A DNA stretch of 64,000 bases from Mycobacterium sp. OAS707 (GTDB taxonomy: Bacteria > Actinomycetota > Actinomycetes > Mycobacteriales > Mycobacteriaceae): assembly GCF_014873705.1 (NCBI RefSeq), contig NZ_JADBDS010000002.1:1240001-1304000 (forward strand), given 5' to 3'. A program made the translations under genes and the position numbers. This document shows, piece by piece, positions 1-7,908 of the stretch. Under the pieces are notes generated by a model. The model saw only the letters and a list, made by a program, of their open reading frames with translations, searched no databases and was not told the origin of the DNA. Position 1 is the first letter of the stretch. The number at the start of each line of letters is the position of its first letter.

Positions 1-7
1 TGCCGCG

Positions 8-397
8 GTGGAGGAGATCGGACGGCAATGGGAAAAGGCCTGGAATGACCACGACGGAGACGCCGTCGCTGCGTTGTGCGCCGAAGATCTCGTCTATGAC
101 GAACCGGCGCTCGGTGACACCGTTTACGGTCGCGATTCGATCCGCTCGTTCGTCAACGCCATGCACGCCGCCTACCCCGATCACACGTTCGCGCTCGAGG
201 GCCTCTACGCCGACGTAGCACGCCGCGCCGTGCTGGTGGCATGGCGGTTCAGCGGCACTCATGCGAAGTCGGGCAAGACGATCGAATTTCACGGCGACGA
301 CCGGTTGGATTTCGATGAGGACGGTCTGATCCGCGCCTATCGGTGCCTGTACGACAACGCGCTGGTGTTTCGACAGCTGGGCAAGACCCCTCGGTGA
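8..397 (+). CDS. SnoaL/NTF2-like protein, possibly cut by the window edge
   Basis: A protein of at least 129 residues with the size and character of the SnoaL-like NTF2 fold: an N-terminal helix, then a W-F-D rich beta region with the pattern EFHGDDRLDFDEDG near residues 92-105. This fold hosts isomerases, cyclases and small ligand-binding proteins, so the fold does not give a reaction. The GTG at 8 is the first start visible, but the frame stays open to base 2, so the true start may lie outside the window. Its stop overlaps the start of the next TetR gene in a GTGA junction, implying co-transcription. Family call fairly secure; role unknown. Confidence 0.75.
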   Translation: MEEIGRQWEKAWNDHDGDAVAALCAEDLVYDEPALGDTVYGRDSIRSFVNAMHAAYPDHTFALEGLYADVARRAVLVAWRFSGTHAKSGKTIEFHGDDRLDFDEDGLIRAYRCLYDNALVFRQLGKTPR

Positions 398-948
398 CAT
401 CCGCCCGGGTTCGCAAACCTGCCGCGGTCCGCAGAGCCGAGATCCTCGAAGCGGCTGCCGTAGAGTTCGCCGAGACTGGCCTCGCCGGAACGCGCTTGGA
501 AGCGATCGCAGCCCGCGCGGACATCTCCCATCCGCGAGTCGTGCAGATGTTCGGCTCCAAACAAGCGCTGTTCCTCGAGGTTGTCGAGACGACATTCGAC
601 CGCATCACCTCAGCGTTCCGCGAAGCTGCCGACCGTCACACCGAGCTGACGCCGTTGGTGGCGATGGGAGAGGCGTATCGGCGGCTGCTGCAACGGGATC
701 GCACCACCGCGCTGATGATGTTGCAGAGCTACGCCGCTGCAGGAGACGACGCCGTTCGAGAAGCCGTCGCACGCCGGTACCTTGCCTTGCAGCGCACGGT
801 GGCCGACCTGACCGGCGCCGACGCGATGCAAGTGCGAACCTTTATCGCCACCGGACTCATCGTCACCGTCTCGACCGCACTCGCCCTGCCCGGCAAGCGG
901 TCCGACGCGACATGGGCGGCGTGGCTGCTGGACCAAGCCAAGCCCTGA
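394..948 (+). CDS. TetR-family transcriptional regulator
   Basis: A 184-residue protein with a TetR-type N-terminal helix-turn-helix at about residues 14-60: helix 1 contains RAEILEAAAVEFAETG, and the recognition helix lies near DISHPRVVQMFGSK at 43-56. The rest is a helical ligand-binding and dimer domain of normal length. I place the start at GTG 394, overlapping the stop of the SnoaL-like gene by four bases; an upstream GTG at 343 lies inside that gene and would add residues outside the domain. With no intergenic space it has no separate promoter. Its target is unknown; the genes just downstream on the other strand are candidates. Confidence 0.85.
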   Translation: MTSARVRKPAAVRRAEILEAAAVEFAETGLAGTRLEAIAARADISHPRVVQMFGSKQALFLEVVETTFDRITSAFREAADRHTELTPLVAMGEAYRRLLQRDRTTALMMLQSYAAAGDDAVREAVARRYLALQRTVADLTGADAMQVRTFIATGLIVTVSTALALPGKRSDATWAAWLLDQAKP

Positions 949-952
949 CCGT

Positions 953-1891
953 TCATGTCGTGGCGGCGCGAAACGCCTCGACGAGCGCCGAAAGCTCCTG
1001 CACCGCTCGGTCCGGTTCGACGGATAACGACGCCGGAAACCGGACGTCGGTCACCCCGGCGGCGACGAGCGCAGGGACGCCTGCAGTCGATGCCTCGAAG
1101 TCAATCGAGCCGTCGTCTCGTTTTACAGCACGCGCGACACCCTGCACCTGCAGATCTGTTGGGTCTCCGCCGAACTCGCGGATCTTGTCCTTCATCGCCG
1201 CAATCGCACTGGGCATGTCCGTGTACGCGGGCCCCCACGGGATCCAGCCGCTTCCGAAGCGTGCAATCCGGCGCGCGACAGCGTTGTTCACCGTGCCGCT
1301 GATCCACATCGGCACGCCACCAGGTTGAACCGGCTTGGGCATTTGGTGGATGCCGTCGAACGTCAGCTCGGCGGATTCGTAGGACGCCCGCTGCTGCGTC
1401 CACAGCGTCTGGCAGACCTCCAGCGTGTGGTCGAGCAACCGACCGCGATTCTTGAATGACAGGCCGGCGGCTTCGTATTCCTCACGCTGCCAGCCCACGC
1501 CGACGCCTAGATCCATTCGGCCCTCCGACAGCACGTCAAGCGTGGCGAGTTGTTTGGCCAGCACAACGGGCCGCCGTAGTGCGGCGAGCAGGATCGCGGT
1601 ACCCAGTCTGATCCGCGTAGTGGTGGCGGCGATCGCCGTCAGCACAATCAGAGGCTCCAGCCAGCTTCCGTCCGGACCCGTGGGCTGCCGGCCGCCCGCC
1701 TGGCCACCGATCTTCGGGTCGGCGTAGGCGTCCAGGTTCTCCCCGAACACCACGTGGTCGGAGACCACCACCCGGTCCACACCCGCAGCGTCCATGGCCT
1801 GGGCGTAGCCCAAGGTGGCACGCCAATCATGGTGCGGACCGTCGGTATAGGTGGTCAGGTAAAGAGAGAGTTCGGGTTTACGCGTGGTCAT
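953..1891 (-). CDS. LLM-class F420-dependent oxidoreductase
   Basis: A 312-residue luciferase-like (TIM-barrel) protein. Family marks include the VVVSDHVVFGEN stretch after beta-strand 2, the LGTAILLAALRRP segment, and LSEGRMDLGVGVGWQREEYEAAG near residues 115-140, typical of actinobacterial F420-using LLM enzymes. They usually carry out hydride transfer with F420 or FMN; the substrate here is unknown. The start is ATG 1891, which overlaps the nitroreductase stop by 4 bp. A longer frame reaches 1987 but enters that gene. It is the third gene of a minus-strand operon: DAPDH-like, nitroreductase, LLM. Confidence 0.85.
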   Translation of the reverse strand: MTTRKPELSLYLTTYTDGPHHDWRATLGYAQAMDAAGVDRVVVSDHVVFGENLDAYADPKIGGQAGGRQPTGPDGSWLEPLIVLTAIAATTTRIRLGTAILLAALRRPVVLAKQLATLDVLSEGRMDLGVGVGWQREEYEAAGLSFKNRGRLLDHTLEVCQTLWTQQRASYESAELTFDGIHQMPKPVQPGGVPMWISGTVNNAVARRIARFGSGWIPWGPAYTDMPSAIAAMKDKIREFGGDPTDLQVQGVARAVKRDDGSIDFEASTAGVPALVAAGVTDVRFPASLSVEPDRAVQELSALVEAFRAATT

Positions 1892-2547
1892 GCCTTCTCC
1901 GGTGGCCAATGTCGACCCCAATGATCCACTACTGCCACTTCGGACAACGGCTTTCGGCGCACCATGCGATGTCTTCCCTGCGGCCAACCCGCCGTCACCA
2001 GCGCAGCGACGACCCAGTCGTCCGGAATGCCGATCAAAGTGCGCAACGCGTCGTCACAGGACATGTGCCACAACGTAATCGCTGCACCTAAGCCCTGTGC
2101 GCGAGCGGCGAGAAGGAAATTTTGTACCGCCGGAAACAGTGAGGCCCCCTGCTGCAGTTCAGTTGCCCCAGCCTGTGGCTGGACGCAGAACAGCACGAGA
2201 GCAGGTGCGTTCCCGCCGACGCGCATGTGTTCGGCCATCGCCCGCAGCACCCGGGACTTTGGGTCATTGGCGTCGCCTGCGGGCGTGGACAGCCGGTAGA
2301 AGTCCTTGAGGCTGTCCCATGTTCGGTGGGCAGCTTCGGTGATGACCGCGCGTGCCTCGGGCGAGCGCACCACGACGAACCGCCATGGCTGCTGGTTTCC
2401 GCCTGACGGCGCCCAGGTCGCCGCAAGCAGACATCGTTCGAGCACCTCGTCCGCGACCGGTTCGGCGCGGTATCGCCGAACTGCGGACGCTGTTCGCATC
2501 ACCTCCCACAGGTCGGTCGAGGTCGACTGGGCCACCTGCCGTGTCAT
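1888..2547 (-). CDS. Nitroreductase-family flavoprotein
   Basis: A 219-residue FMN-dependent nitroreductase-fold protein. FMN contacts are visible as RRY at residues 24-26 and SGGNQQPW at 48-55, followed by a GLGAA loop near residue 155. Family members reduce nitro groups, quinones or enones using NAD(P)H, and some work on flavins or in ring reduction. The start ATG 2547 overlaps the upstream DAPDH-like stop, and its own stop overlaps the LLM start, so the three genes are translationally coupled. Placed between two other redox genes, it probably acts on the same intermediate. Confidence 0.88.
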   Translation of the reverse strand: MTRQVAQSTSTDLWEVMRTASAVRRYRAEPVADEVLERCLLAATWAPSGGNQQPWRFVVVRSPEARAVITEAAHRTWDSLKDFYRLSTPAGDANDPKSRVLRAMAEHMRVGGNAPALVLFCVQPQAGATELQQGASLFPAVQNFLLAARAQGLGAAITLWHMSCDDALRTLIGIPDDWVVAALVTAGWPQGRHRMVRRKPLSEVAVVDHWGRHWPPEKA

Positions 2548-3656
2548 GCCGATCTCGTGCGTGGCATGAGCCCGCGCCAGTTTCCCCCGCGTACCGGCCC
2601 GGTGACCAACGGCAGGTCCAATGTGGACAACGTTCCCGGCGGGGCCGCCATAACTGCAGGGATGGCATTGAGTTCACGCATGACAGTGGCATAGGTCAAG
2701 CCACGCATATTGTTTCCGCGTCCGTGCATCTCGATGTCCACCGTGTAGGTCGGCAGGCCGTCGACGATGACGCGGTAACCCCCGTGGGGTGACGGATGCC
2801 GTGGCCAATCCGGCGCGGAGCCCTCCCCCATCCGCGTGATGTGCTCCAGCACGACACGCTCCTCACCGTCGACCATGCCTGCGAGCTTGAACCGCATTCC
2901 GCCCATCGTGCCCGGCTCGATCCAGCCCGAGGCGACCTCGTAACGCTCTGTGGCCAACCACTTTTCGATCGTCGTCTCGACGTGGTCGAGCGGCAGACCG
3001 ACTCCGTCGGCAACGAGATGCACCGTCGGTGCCCACAGAGCGGCGAGGCGCTTTGTGTCGAAGAGGGGCGCAGGATGATCAGGCGGGTGACCAAATCCCA
3101 TGAAGTCGAACATGATGTCGGGCTGGTTGATCGGTCCGTAATCGAGTATCTCGAGCATCGTGATGCTGTCGACGCGGCTGCTGAAGCCGGTCATCGTCAG
3201 CGCGATCACGTCGTTTGCCCAACCGGGGTCGACTCCACTGTTGAAGAAGCTGGTTCCGCCCGCCGCACACGCCTCCTCGATCAGGTCGACGGTTTCCTTG
3301 TCCGCCGCGGGCGGATAGCACATCGGCACCAACGAAGTGCAAACGACGTTCTTGCCGGCCCGCAGACACCGGGCGACGTCCAGCGCCGCCTCGCGATACC
3401 GGTAATCACCCGACGCGAAGTAGGCAACGACATCGGCGTCGACTGCCAAAGCGGTCTGGATGTCTCTGGTGGCGCTGACGCCGGTCTTGGGCATCCCGCA
3501 CAGGTCTCCGGCGTCCACGCCGTCCTTGGCTTCGGCGTGCACGACGACACCTACGAGGTCGAGCCCGGGATGTGCGATGAGGGCTCGTAGAGCGCCGACT
3601 CCTACCTGCCCCGGGCCCCAGAGAATGACCCGTGGGTTGCGTTGGCGGTTCGCCAT
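2544..3656 (-). CDS. DAPDH-like NAD(P)-dependent oxidoreductase, paralogue 1
   Basis: A 370-residue protein with an N-terminal Rossmann fold (GPGQVG at residues 14-19) and the overall plan of dihydrodipicolinate-reductase/2,4-diaminopentanoate-dehydrogenase-like proteins, including GVDAGDLCG and a C-terminal ELNAIPAVMAAPPG segment shared with the other five copies here. These proteins are usually annotated as NAD(P)-dependent amine dehydrogenases, but no reaction is established for this mycobacterial subgroup. The start is ATG 3656: GGAAGG sits about 7 bases ahead, and an in-frame upstream ATG at 3695 would fall inside the operator. First gene of a three-gene operon. Confidence 0.8.
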   Translation of the reverse strand: MANRQRNPRVILWGPGQVGVGALRALIAHPGLDLVGVVVHAEAKDGVDAGDLCGMPKTGVSATRDIQTALAVDADVVAYFASGDYRYREAALDVARCLRAGKNVVCTSLVPMCYPPAADKETVDLIEEACAAGGTSFFNSGVDPGWANDVIALTMTGFSSRVDSITMLEILDYGPINQPDIMFDFMGFGHPPDHPAPLFDTKRLAALWAPTVHLVADGVGLPLDHVETTIEKWLATERYEVASGWIEPGTMGGMRFKLAGMVDGEERVVLEHITRMGEGSAPDWPRHPSPHGGYRVIVDGLPTYTVDIEMHGRGNNMRGLTYATVMRELNAIPAVMAAPPGTLSTLDLPLVTGPVRGGNWRGLMPRTRSA

Positions 3657-3686
3657 GAGCAGCCTTCCATCTGATCCACCGACGTG

Positions 3687-3726
3687 TGAGAACATACTTT
3701 CTCAGTAATTGATAACACCATTACCG
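3687..3726. promoter_or_regulatory. Paired TGAGAA-type operator between divergent genes
   Basis: The upstream box at 3687-3704 reads TGAGAA-CATACT-TTCTCA, a perfect 6-bp inverted repeat around a 6-bp centre. A weaker second box lies at 3709-3726: its right arm TTACCG starts 22 bp after the first right arm, and TGATAA fits a one-base-shorter spacer. It sits between the DAPDH-like gene (minus) and the crotonase gene (plus), so it can control both. Confidence 0.7.
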
Positions 3727-3751
3727 GAGTTAGAGAACCGTGGAGGAGACA

Positions 3752-4660
3752 ATGAGCGATTACGAGTTCCTGAAGTGGGAGTCTTTCGACGACGGCCAGA
3801 TCGTCCGGATCTCGCTGAACCGGCCAGATCAGCGAAACGCGCAGAATCGCGGAATGCTGGTCGAACTCGACGACGCGTTCACCAGAGCCGAGGCCGACGA
3901 CACCGTGCGCGTCGTGATCCTTGCGGGTGAGGGGCCGATGTTCTCCTCGGGCCACGACATCGGATCCAAGCAGGCCCGAGCCGAATTCACACCGGGGCCG
4001 GACCAGCACCCCACCGCGGCGATCAATGGCGGGACCCGCGAGGGCGCCGAGAAGATCATGCTGCAGGAATGGCACTACTTCTTCCAGAACAACCTTCGCT
4101 GGCGCAACCTGCGCAAGATCACCATCGCCCAGGTGCACGGCGATGTGTTCTCGGCGGGCCTCATGCTGATCTGGGCGTGCGACCTGATCGTCGGCAGCGA
4201 AGAAGTGCGTTTCGCCGACGTCGTCGGCACGCGGCTGGGCATGTGCGGCATGGAGTACTTCGGTCATCCGTGGGAGTTCGGGCCGCGCCGCACCAAGGAA
4301 CTGATGCTCACCGGTGACGCGATCGACATCGACGAGGCATACCGCCTCGGCATGGTTAGCAAGGTATTCAAACGCGAGGAACTCGCCGACCGCACATTGG
4401 AGATGGCAAGGCGCATCGCCACTGTCCCCACGATGGCGGCGCTGCTGATCAAGGAATCGGTCAACCAGTCCGTCGACAACATGGGCTTCTACAACGCGCT
4501 GCAGTCCTGCTTCACGCTGCACCAGCTGAACCACTCGCATTGGGTTGGCGTGCGTGACGACAAGCGTGCGACGGCCGGTGAGGAGCAGGGCGTGCCGAAC
4601 TGGCGGACGGCTCCTCCAATCGTGCTGTCGGCCAAGAACAAGGTCCGGTCTGACGCCTGA
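3752..4660 (+). CDS. Enoyl-CoA hydratase/isomerase family protein
   Basis: A 302-residue crotonase-fold protein. The N-terminal part has RISLNRPDQRNAQN, the oxyanion-hole region shows FSSGHDIGSKQAR near residue 65, and the second conserved loop is VHGDVFSAGLMLIWACDLIVG. It is longer than typical 260-residue hydratases because of an insertion after the first loop and a C-terminal tail rich in W, H and R. Crotonases hydrate, isomerise or hydrolyse acyl-CoA intermediates. ATG 3752 is chosen because GGAGGAG lies just before it; a GTG at 3740 overlaps that ribosome site. It is transcribed from the divergent operator region and faces a FadE gene. Confidence 0.87.
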   Translation: MSDYEFLKWESFDDGQIVRISLNRPDQRNAQNRGMLVELDDAFTRAEADDTVRVVILAGEGPMFSSGHDIGSKQARAEFTPGPDQHPTAAINGGTREGAEKIMLQEWHYFFQNNLRWRNLRKITIAQVHGDVFSAGLMLIWACDLIVGSEEVRFADVVGTRLGMCGMEYFGHPWEFGPRRTKELMLTGDAIDIDEAYRLGMVSKVFKREELADRTLEMARRIATVPTMAALLIKESVNQSVDNMGFYNALQSCFTLHQLNHSHWVGVRDDKRATAGEEQGVPNWRTAPPIVLSAKNKVRSDA

Positions 4661-4669
4661 CCATGTGGC

Positions 4670-5689
4670 TCAGCCCGCGACGGCTCCATAACGGGCGTCG
4701 GCGACGCGGTCGAGCGCAACGGCGGAATCGCCGAAAACCATGGCCCAGCCACGAACCCGGCGGTAGTACAGCTGGATGTCACCTTCCATGCCGAACCCGT
4801 AACCGCCGTGGATGTGCAGACTGCGTTGCGTCGCGTCGCGCGCGGTCTCGTATGCGAAGGCGAACGCCATCGCAGCCAACTCCTTGATCCGCCCGGGTTC
4901 GTCGTTGAATGCGCATGCCGCCTCGAACGCCAGCAGTAGCGCGCCGTCGGCAGCTGTGGCGCTGTCCGCCAACGGATGTGACACCGCCTGGAACGATCCG
5001 ATCAGGGTGCCGAATGCGTGTCGTTGCTTGGCGTACTCGACAGCCAGTTCGACGGCCTTCTTCGCGGCGCCGGAGAGTGCCGCGGCAGTGAGAGCGAGCC
5101 ACAGGTCGAGTGCATCTGAGAACATGCTGTACGCATCGTCGCCTTCGGCGAGAACCAGGCCGTCATCACCGACGGTGACGTCGGCAAGCGGAAGCGAACC
5201 CAGATTCTGGACGCGTTGCCGGTTTTCACCCACCGGCACCGCAATCAGGCGTTCACCGACAAGCGCGACGACGGCGTCGGCGAGCGCCCCGCCGGGCACG
5301 AGCGTGAGTACGCCGCCGCGCGCGGATCGCGGCGCGAAGCTGACGAGCTTCTCGCCGCTCAAGATGTCAGTCAGCAGTTCCGCGCCCGCAGGTCCGCAGC
5401 GGCCGAGCAACCTGGCTACTACCTGGGCCTCGAGCAGCGGCGCGGAAGCCAACGCTCGACCGTACTGCACCGCGATCAACGCCAAGTCGAGCTCTGATGC
5501 ACCCCAGCCGCCTGCCGCCTCGTCGACGGCCATCTCGACCGCACCGGTTTCCTGCAGCGCCGTCCACAGCCCGACGTCAAAGCCCGAAGACTCGGCGGCA
5601 CGCACGCGCTCGGACGTTGACTCTCGCGCATAGATCGCGGCGAACGAGTCGACAAGTTGCCGCTGTTCGGCGGAGAGGCTGAGGTCCAC
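4670..5689 (-). CDS. Acyl-CoA dehydrogenase, short FadE type
   Basis: A 339-residue acyl-CoA dehydrogenase with the usual N-terminal helical domain (LSLSAEQRQLVDSFAAIY), a reduced beta domain and a C-terminal four-helix domain with YAKQRHAFGTLIGSFQAV and IHGGYGFGMEGD. It is about 50 residues shorter than full-length FadEs and lacks the C-terminal GTSE-type turn. In mycobacteria such short forms often pair with a long FadE as an alpha2beta2 enzyme (ChsE1-ChsE2); the divergent long FadE at 5794 is the natural partner. The start is uncertain: GTG 5689 gives a standard N-terminus, TTG 5701 adds four residues, and neither has a clear ribosome site. Confidence 0.85.
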   Translation of the reverse strand: MDLSLSAEQRQLVDSFAAIYARESTSERVRAAESSGFDVGLWTALQETGAVEMAVDEAAGGWGASELDLALIAVQYGRALASAPLLEAQVVARLLGRCGPAGAELLTDILSGEKLVSFAPRSARGGVLTLVPGGALADAVVALVGERLIAVPVGENRQRVQNLGSLPLADVTVGDDGLVLAEGDDAYSMFSDALDLWLALTAAALSGAAKKAVELAVEYAKQRHAFGTLIGSFQAVSHPLADSATAADGALLLAFEAACAFNDEPGRIKELAAMAFAFAYETARDATQRSLHIHGGYGFGMEGDIQLYYRRVRGWAMVFGDSAVALDRVADARYGAVAG

Positions 5690-5719
5690 GTTCAGGCCCA
5701 ATCACGTGCGGATACGGTT

Positions 5720-5747
5720 ACTCTCATAATTGAGAGTAGCATTATCG
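5720..5747. promoter_or_regulatory. TGAGAG-type operator between divergent FadE genes
   Basis: A perfect inverted repeat ACTCTCA-TAAT-TGAGAGT lies at 5720-5737. It overlaps a TGAGAG-TAGCA-TTATCG box (5731-5747) whose right arm covers a CATTAT -10-like element at 5740-5745 pointing to the plus-strand FadE. The half-sites match the window-wide TGAGAA motif, but one spacer is 5 rather than 6 bp. It lies between 4670-5689 (minus) and 5794 (plus). Confidence 0.6.
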
Positions 5748-5793
5748 CGCCTGCGAGCTTGCAGGTCCTCGTGTGACAGATTGGTTCTGATCC

Positions 5794-6954
5794 ATGCACT
5801 TTCAGCTCGACAGCGACACCGCGGCGTACCGCGAAGAGGTGCGCGCCCATCTTCGGCGAGTGCTGACTGCCGAGTTCGAGGAGCGGATCTACCGCAGCGG
5901 CGTCTCACATGACGACGACTTCGCCCGAGGACTTGTGGACGAGGGATATTTTGCCCCGAGCTGGCCCACCGAATTCGGCGGCCAGAACCGCCGCGGATGG
6001 GACGAACAGGTTCTCAGAGAAGAACTCATGTGGGCGGATGCGCCGATGTATCTCTCGGAGACCACTCGAATGGTGGCGTCCATCATCCGCGCGGTCGGCA
6101 CTCCTGAGCTGAAGGACCGCATCCTCGGCGGTGCGATGAAAGGCGATATCACCATTGCCCTGGGTTTCACCGAGCCCGAATGCGGCTCGGATGTCGCAGC
6201 GGCGACTACCAAGGCGGTACGCGAGGGCGACGAATGGGTCATCAACGGCTCCAAGATGTTCACCACCAACGGTCACATCGCCGATTACGTGTTTCTGCTG
6301 GCGCGGACCAGTCCGGACAAGCCGAAGCACAAGGGGCTCACCATGTTTCTCGTACCGCTGGATAGCCACGGCTTCGAAGCTCAAGCGGTATGGACGCTTT
6401 CGGGAGAGCGGACGAATATCACGTTCTACAGCGACGTGCGCATCGGCGACGAGTGGCGCATCGGCGATGTCGATGCCGGTTGGCAGGTGATGGGTCTGTC
6501 GCTTCAGGACGAGCACGCCTCCGGGTGGGGACCGCACATCTCCCGGCTGCTGCATCACGTCGAGCGGTGGGCGGTCTGCACCGAAGCCGATGACGGGTCA
6601 CCTCAGCTCAGCCGGTCTGACGTACGAAGGCGAATCGCAAGGGTCGCAATGGAAGACGAGGTCGCGCGGCTGCTTTTGCGGCGTTGCGTCTGGATGACCG
6701 AGACCGGTCAGACGCCCATCGCGGAGGGACCGATGTCCAAGGTGTTCAGCACCGAAGCACTGGTGCGCGCCAGCCAGGACATCGTGGAACTGGTGGGACC
6801 CGACGCGGTGCGCAGCTACTTCGAGCCGACGGCACCGGAGCATGGCCGCTTCGAATACCTCATGCGGTTCTCCTTGGGCACCACCATTTATGCCGGCACA
6901 AGTGAAGTGCAGCGCTCCATCATCGCCCAGCGGGGGCTCGGCTTACCCCGTTAG
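5794..6954 (+). CDS. Acyl-CoA dehydrogenase, long FadE type
   Basis: A 386-residue full-length acyl-CoA dehydrogenase: N-terminal helices, middle beta domain with ALGFTEPECGSDVAAATTKA and INGSKMFTTNG (substrate/FAD contacts, residues 120-155), and C-terminal domain ending IYAGTSEVQRSIIAQRGLG. In the usual IYEGT motif the catalytic base position is Ala here, so the base must lie elsewhere (as in the IVD/LCAD group) or in a partner subunit. It oxidises an acyl-CoA to the 2-enoyl-CoA with FAD. The short FadE divergent to it is a possible partner. No clear Shine-Dalgarno precedes ATG 5794. Its 3' end overlaps the convergent TetR gene by 12 bp. Confidence 0.88.
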   Translation: MHFQLDSDTAAYREEVRAHLRRVLTAEFEERIYRSGVSHDDDFARGLVDEGYFAPSWPTEFGGQNRRGWDEQVLREELMWADAPMYLSETTRMVASIIRAVGTPELKDRILGGAMKGDITIALGFTEPECGSDVAAATTKAVREGDEWVINGSKMFTTNGHIADYVFLLARTSPDKPKHKGLTMFLVPLDSHGFEAQAVWTLSGERTNITFYSDVRIGDEWRIGDVDAGWQVMGLSLQDEHASGWGPHISRLLHHVERWAVCTEADDGSPQLSRSDVRRRIARVAMEDEVARLLLRRCVWMTETGQTPIAEGPMSKVFSTEALVRASQDIVELVGPDAVRSYFEPTAPEHGRFEYLMRFSLGTTIYAGTSEVQRSIIAQRGLGLPR

Positions 6955-7737
6955 TTTTCTGGGCTTGCGGGTCGTGGTGCGCCGGGGCGTCGCCTTCGCG
7001 GGCGCGGACTTGGCCGCCTTGGCCCCGGCTGGTGACGTGAGCGCCTGCTTGCACCACGCCCACAGCTGATCCTCGCTGAGTACTGCGCCCTTGACGCCAA
7101 GGTGGAAGACCCCGATCTGGGCGAGGGCGATCAGTGTTGAGTTCAGCAGCGTGGTGAGCTGTGTTGGAGTCAGATCCTTGCGGACCAGGCCGGCGCGGGA
7201 GCAGGCCGTGAGGATCTTGGTCAGGAGTTTCTGGTGAGGTTCCCAGATCTTGGCGAAGTCAGCGGGCCGCTCGATCTCCAGGCTCAGGTTGTAGATCGTC
7301 ATCACTCGACCGCCGATCGCCTCGGATGACTCCGCACGCGAGAGGAATCCACGACAGAAGGCCTCGAGTTGTTCCATCGGACCGTCAGCGGCCGCCACCT
7401 CATGGCGGATGGCTTCGATGAACTGACTGGTGGCGTTCTCGTAGAGCGCCAACAACAGTTCTTCCTTGCCGGCGAAATGTTGGTAGAACGCACGCAGGCT
7501 CAGATTGGACCGGTCGATCAGCGTCTGGATGGTGAAGTCAGCCCGACCGGACTCCTCGACTAACTCGAGCGCGGTAGCGAGAAACCGAGAGCTGCGGGCC
7601 AGCGCACGCGCTCGGGCCTGACTGAGTCGGCGCTCGATCGTTCGTTCCTGCCAACTGGTCGGCATCTCGAGTTCAGCGTCGACGACTTCCAGTTCGGCCT
7701 TGGATTCCTGGGCGGCGGTGCGCTTCTTCGCAGTCAT
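6943..7737 (-). CDS. TetR-family regulator, candidate master regulator of the window
   Basis: A 264-residue protein, longer than usual. It has a charged N-terminal extension (about residues 1-45), a TetR helix-turn-helix at roughly 46-95 with TIQTLIDRSNLSLRAFYQHF as turn and recognition helix, a helical effector domain, and a lysine/arginine/proline-rich C-terminal tail of about 30 residues. ATG 7737 has no ribosome site, but a TATTCT -10-like element lies 9 bases ahead, so the mRNA may be nearly leaderless. A TGAGAA-N6-TTCCCC box covers that -10, suggesting autoregulation. That makes it the best candidate for binding the TGAGAA operators (inference). Confidence 0.87.
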   Translation of the reverse strand: MTAKKRTAAQESKAELEVVDAELEMPTSWQERTIERRLSQARARALARSSRFLATALELVEESGRADFTIQTLIDRSNLSLRAFYQHFAGKEELLLALYENATSQFIEAIRHEVAAADGPMEQLEAFCRGFLSRAESSEAIGGRVMTIYNLSLEIERPADFAKIWEPHQKLLTKILTACSRAGLVRKDLTPTQLTTLLNSTLIALAQIGVFHLGVKGAVLSEDQLWAWCKQALTSPAGAKAAKSAPAKATPRRTTTRKPRKLTG

Positions 7738-7744
7738 GGTGTAT

Positions 7745-7762
7745 TGAGAATACGCGTTCCCC
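7745..7762 (-). promoter_or_regulatory. Half-conserved TGAGAA operator at the TetR promoter
   Basis: TGAGAA-TACGCG-TTCCCC on the plus strand. Read on the minus strand it ends TATTCTCA, in which TATTCT (7752-7747) is a likely -10 element for the TetR gene starting at 7737. One arm is perfect, the other matches at 3 of 6 positions. Its position fits autorepression. Confidence 0.55.
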
Positions 7763-7854
7763 GGCGTTTTCGGCGAACCTACCTACACGTGCATGTTGGA
7801 CGTCGGTTGCAGGACTGCAGTCCGCGCGCACCCGCAGGCGTCGATGCGCTACCC

Positions 7855-7894
7855 TGGAAACGGTCATTCTCGCTTGCGGGAATCCATGTTTCGC
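7855..7894 (+). promoter_or_regulatory. Paired TGAGAA-type operator before an amidohydrolase gene
   Basis: Box 1 at 7855-7872 is TGGAAA-CGGTCA-TTCTCG and box 2 at 7877-7894 is CGGGAA-TCCATG-TTTCGC, 22 bp apart start to start. Box 2 ends just upstream of the ribosome site GAAGGA of the gene that starts at 7909. Confidence 0.55.
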
Positions 7895-7908
7895 GAAGGA
7901 GCGCTGCG

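Noticed and set aside
3687..3704. Fur/IdeR or LexA box reading of the TGAGAA palindrome
   Set aside because: The arms do not match the IdeR consensus or the mycobacterial GAAC-N4-GTTC SOS box, and no iron or DNA-repair genes follow.
3602..4540. 312-codon minus-strand frame
   Set aside because: Antisense to the crotonase gene at 3752 and runs across the operator; typical high-GC shadow frame.
5750..5765. Possible hairpin CCTGC-N6-GCAGG in the FadE leader
   Set aside because: Only a 5-bp stem, with no sign of an attenuator or riboswitch; too weak to annotate.
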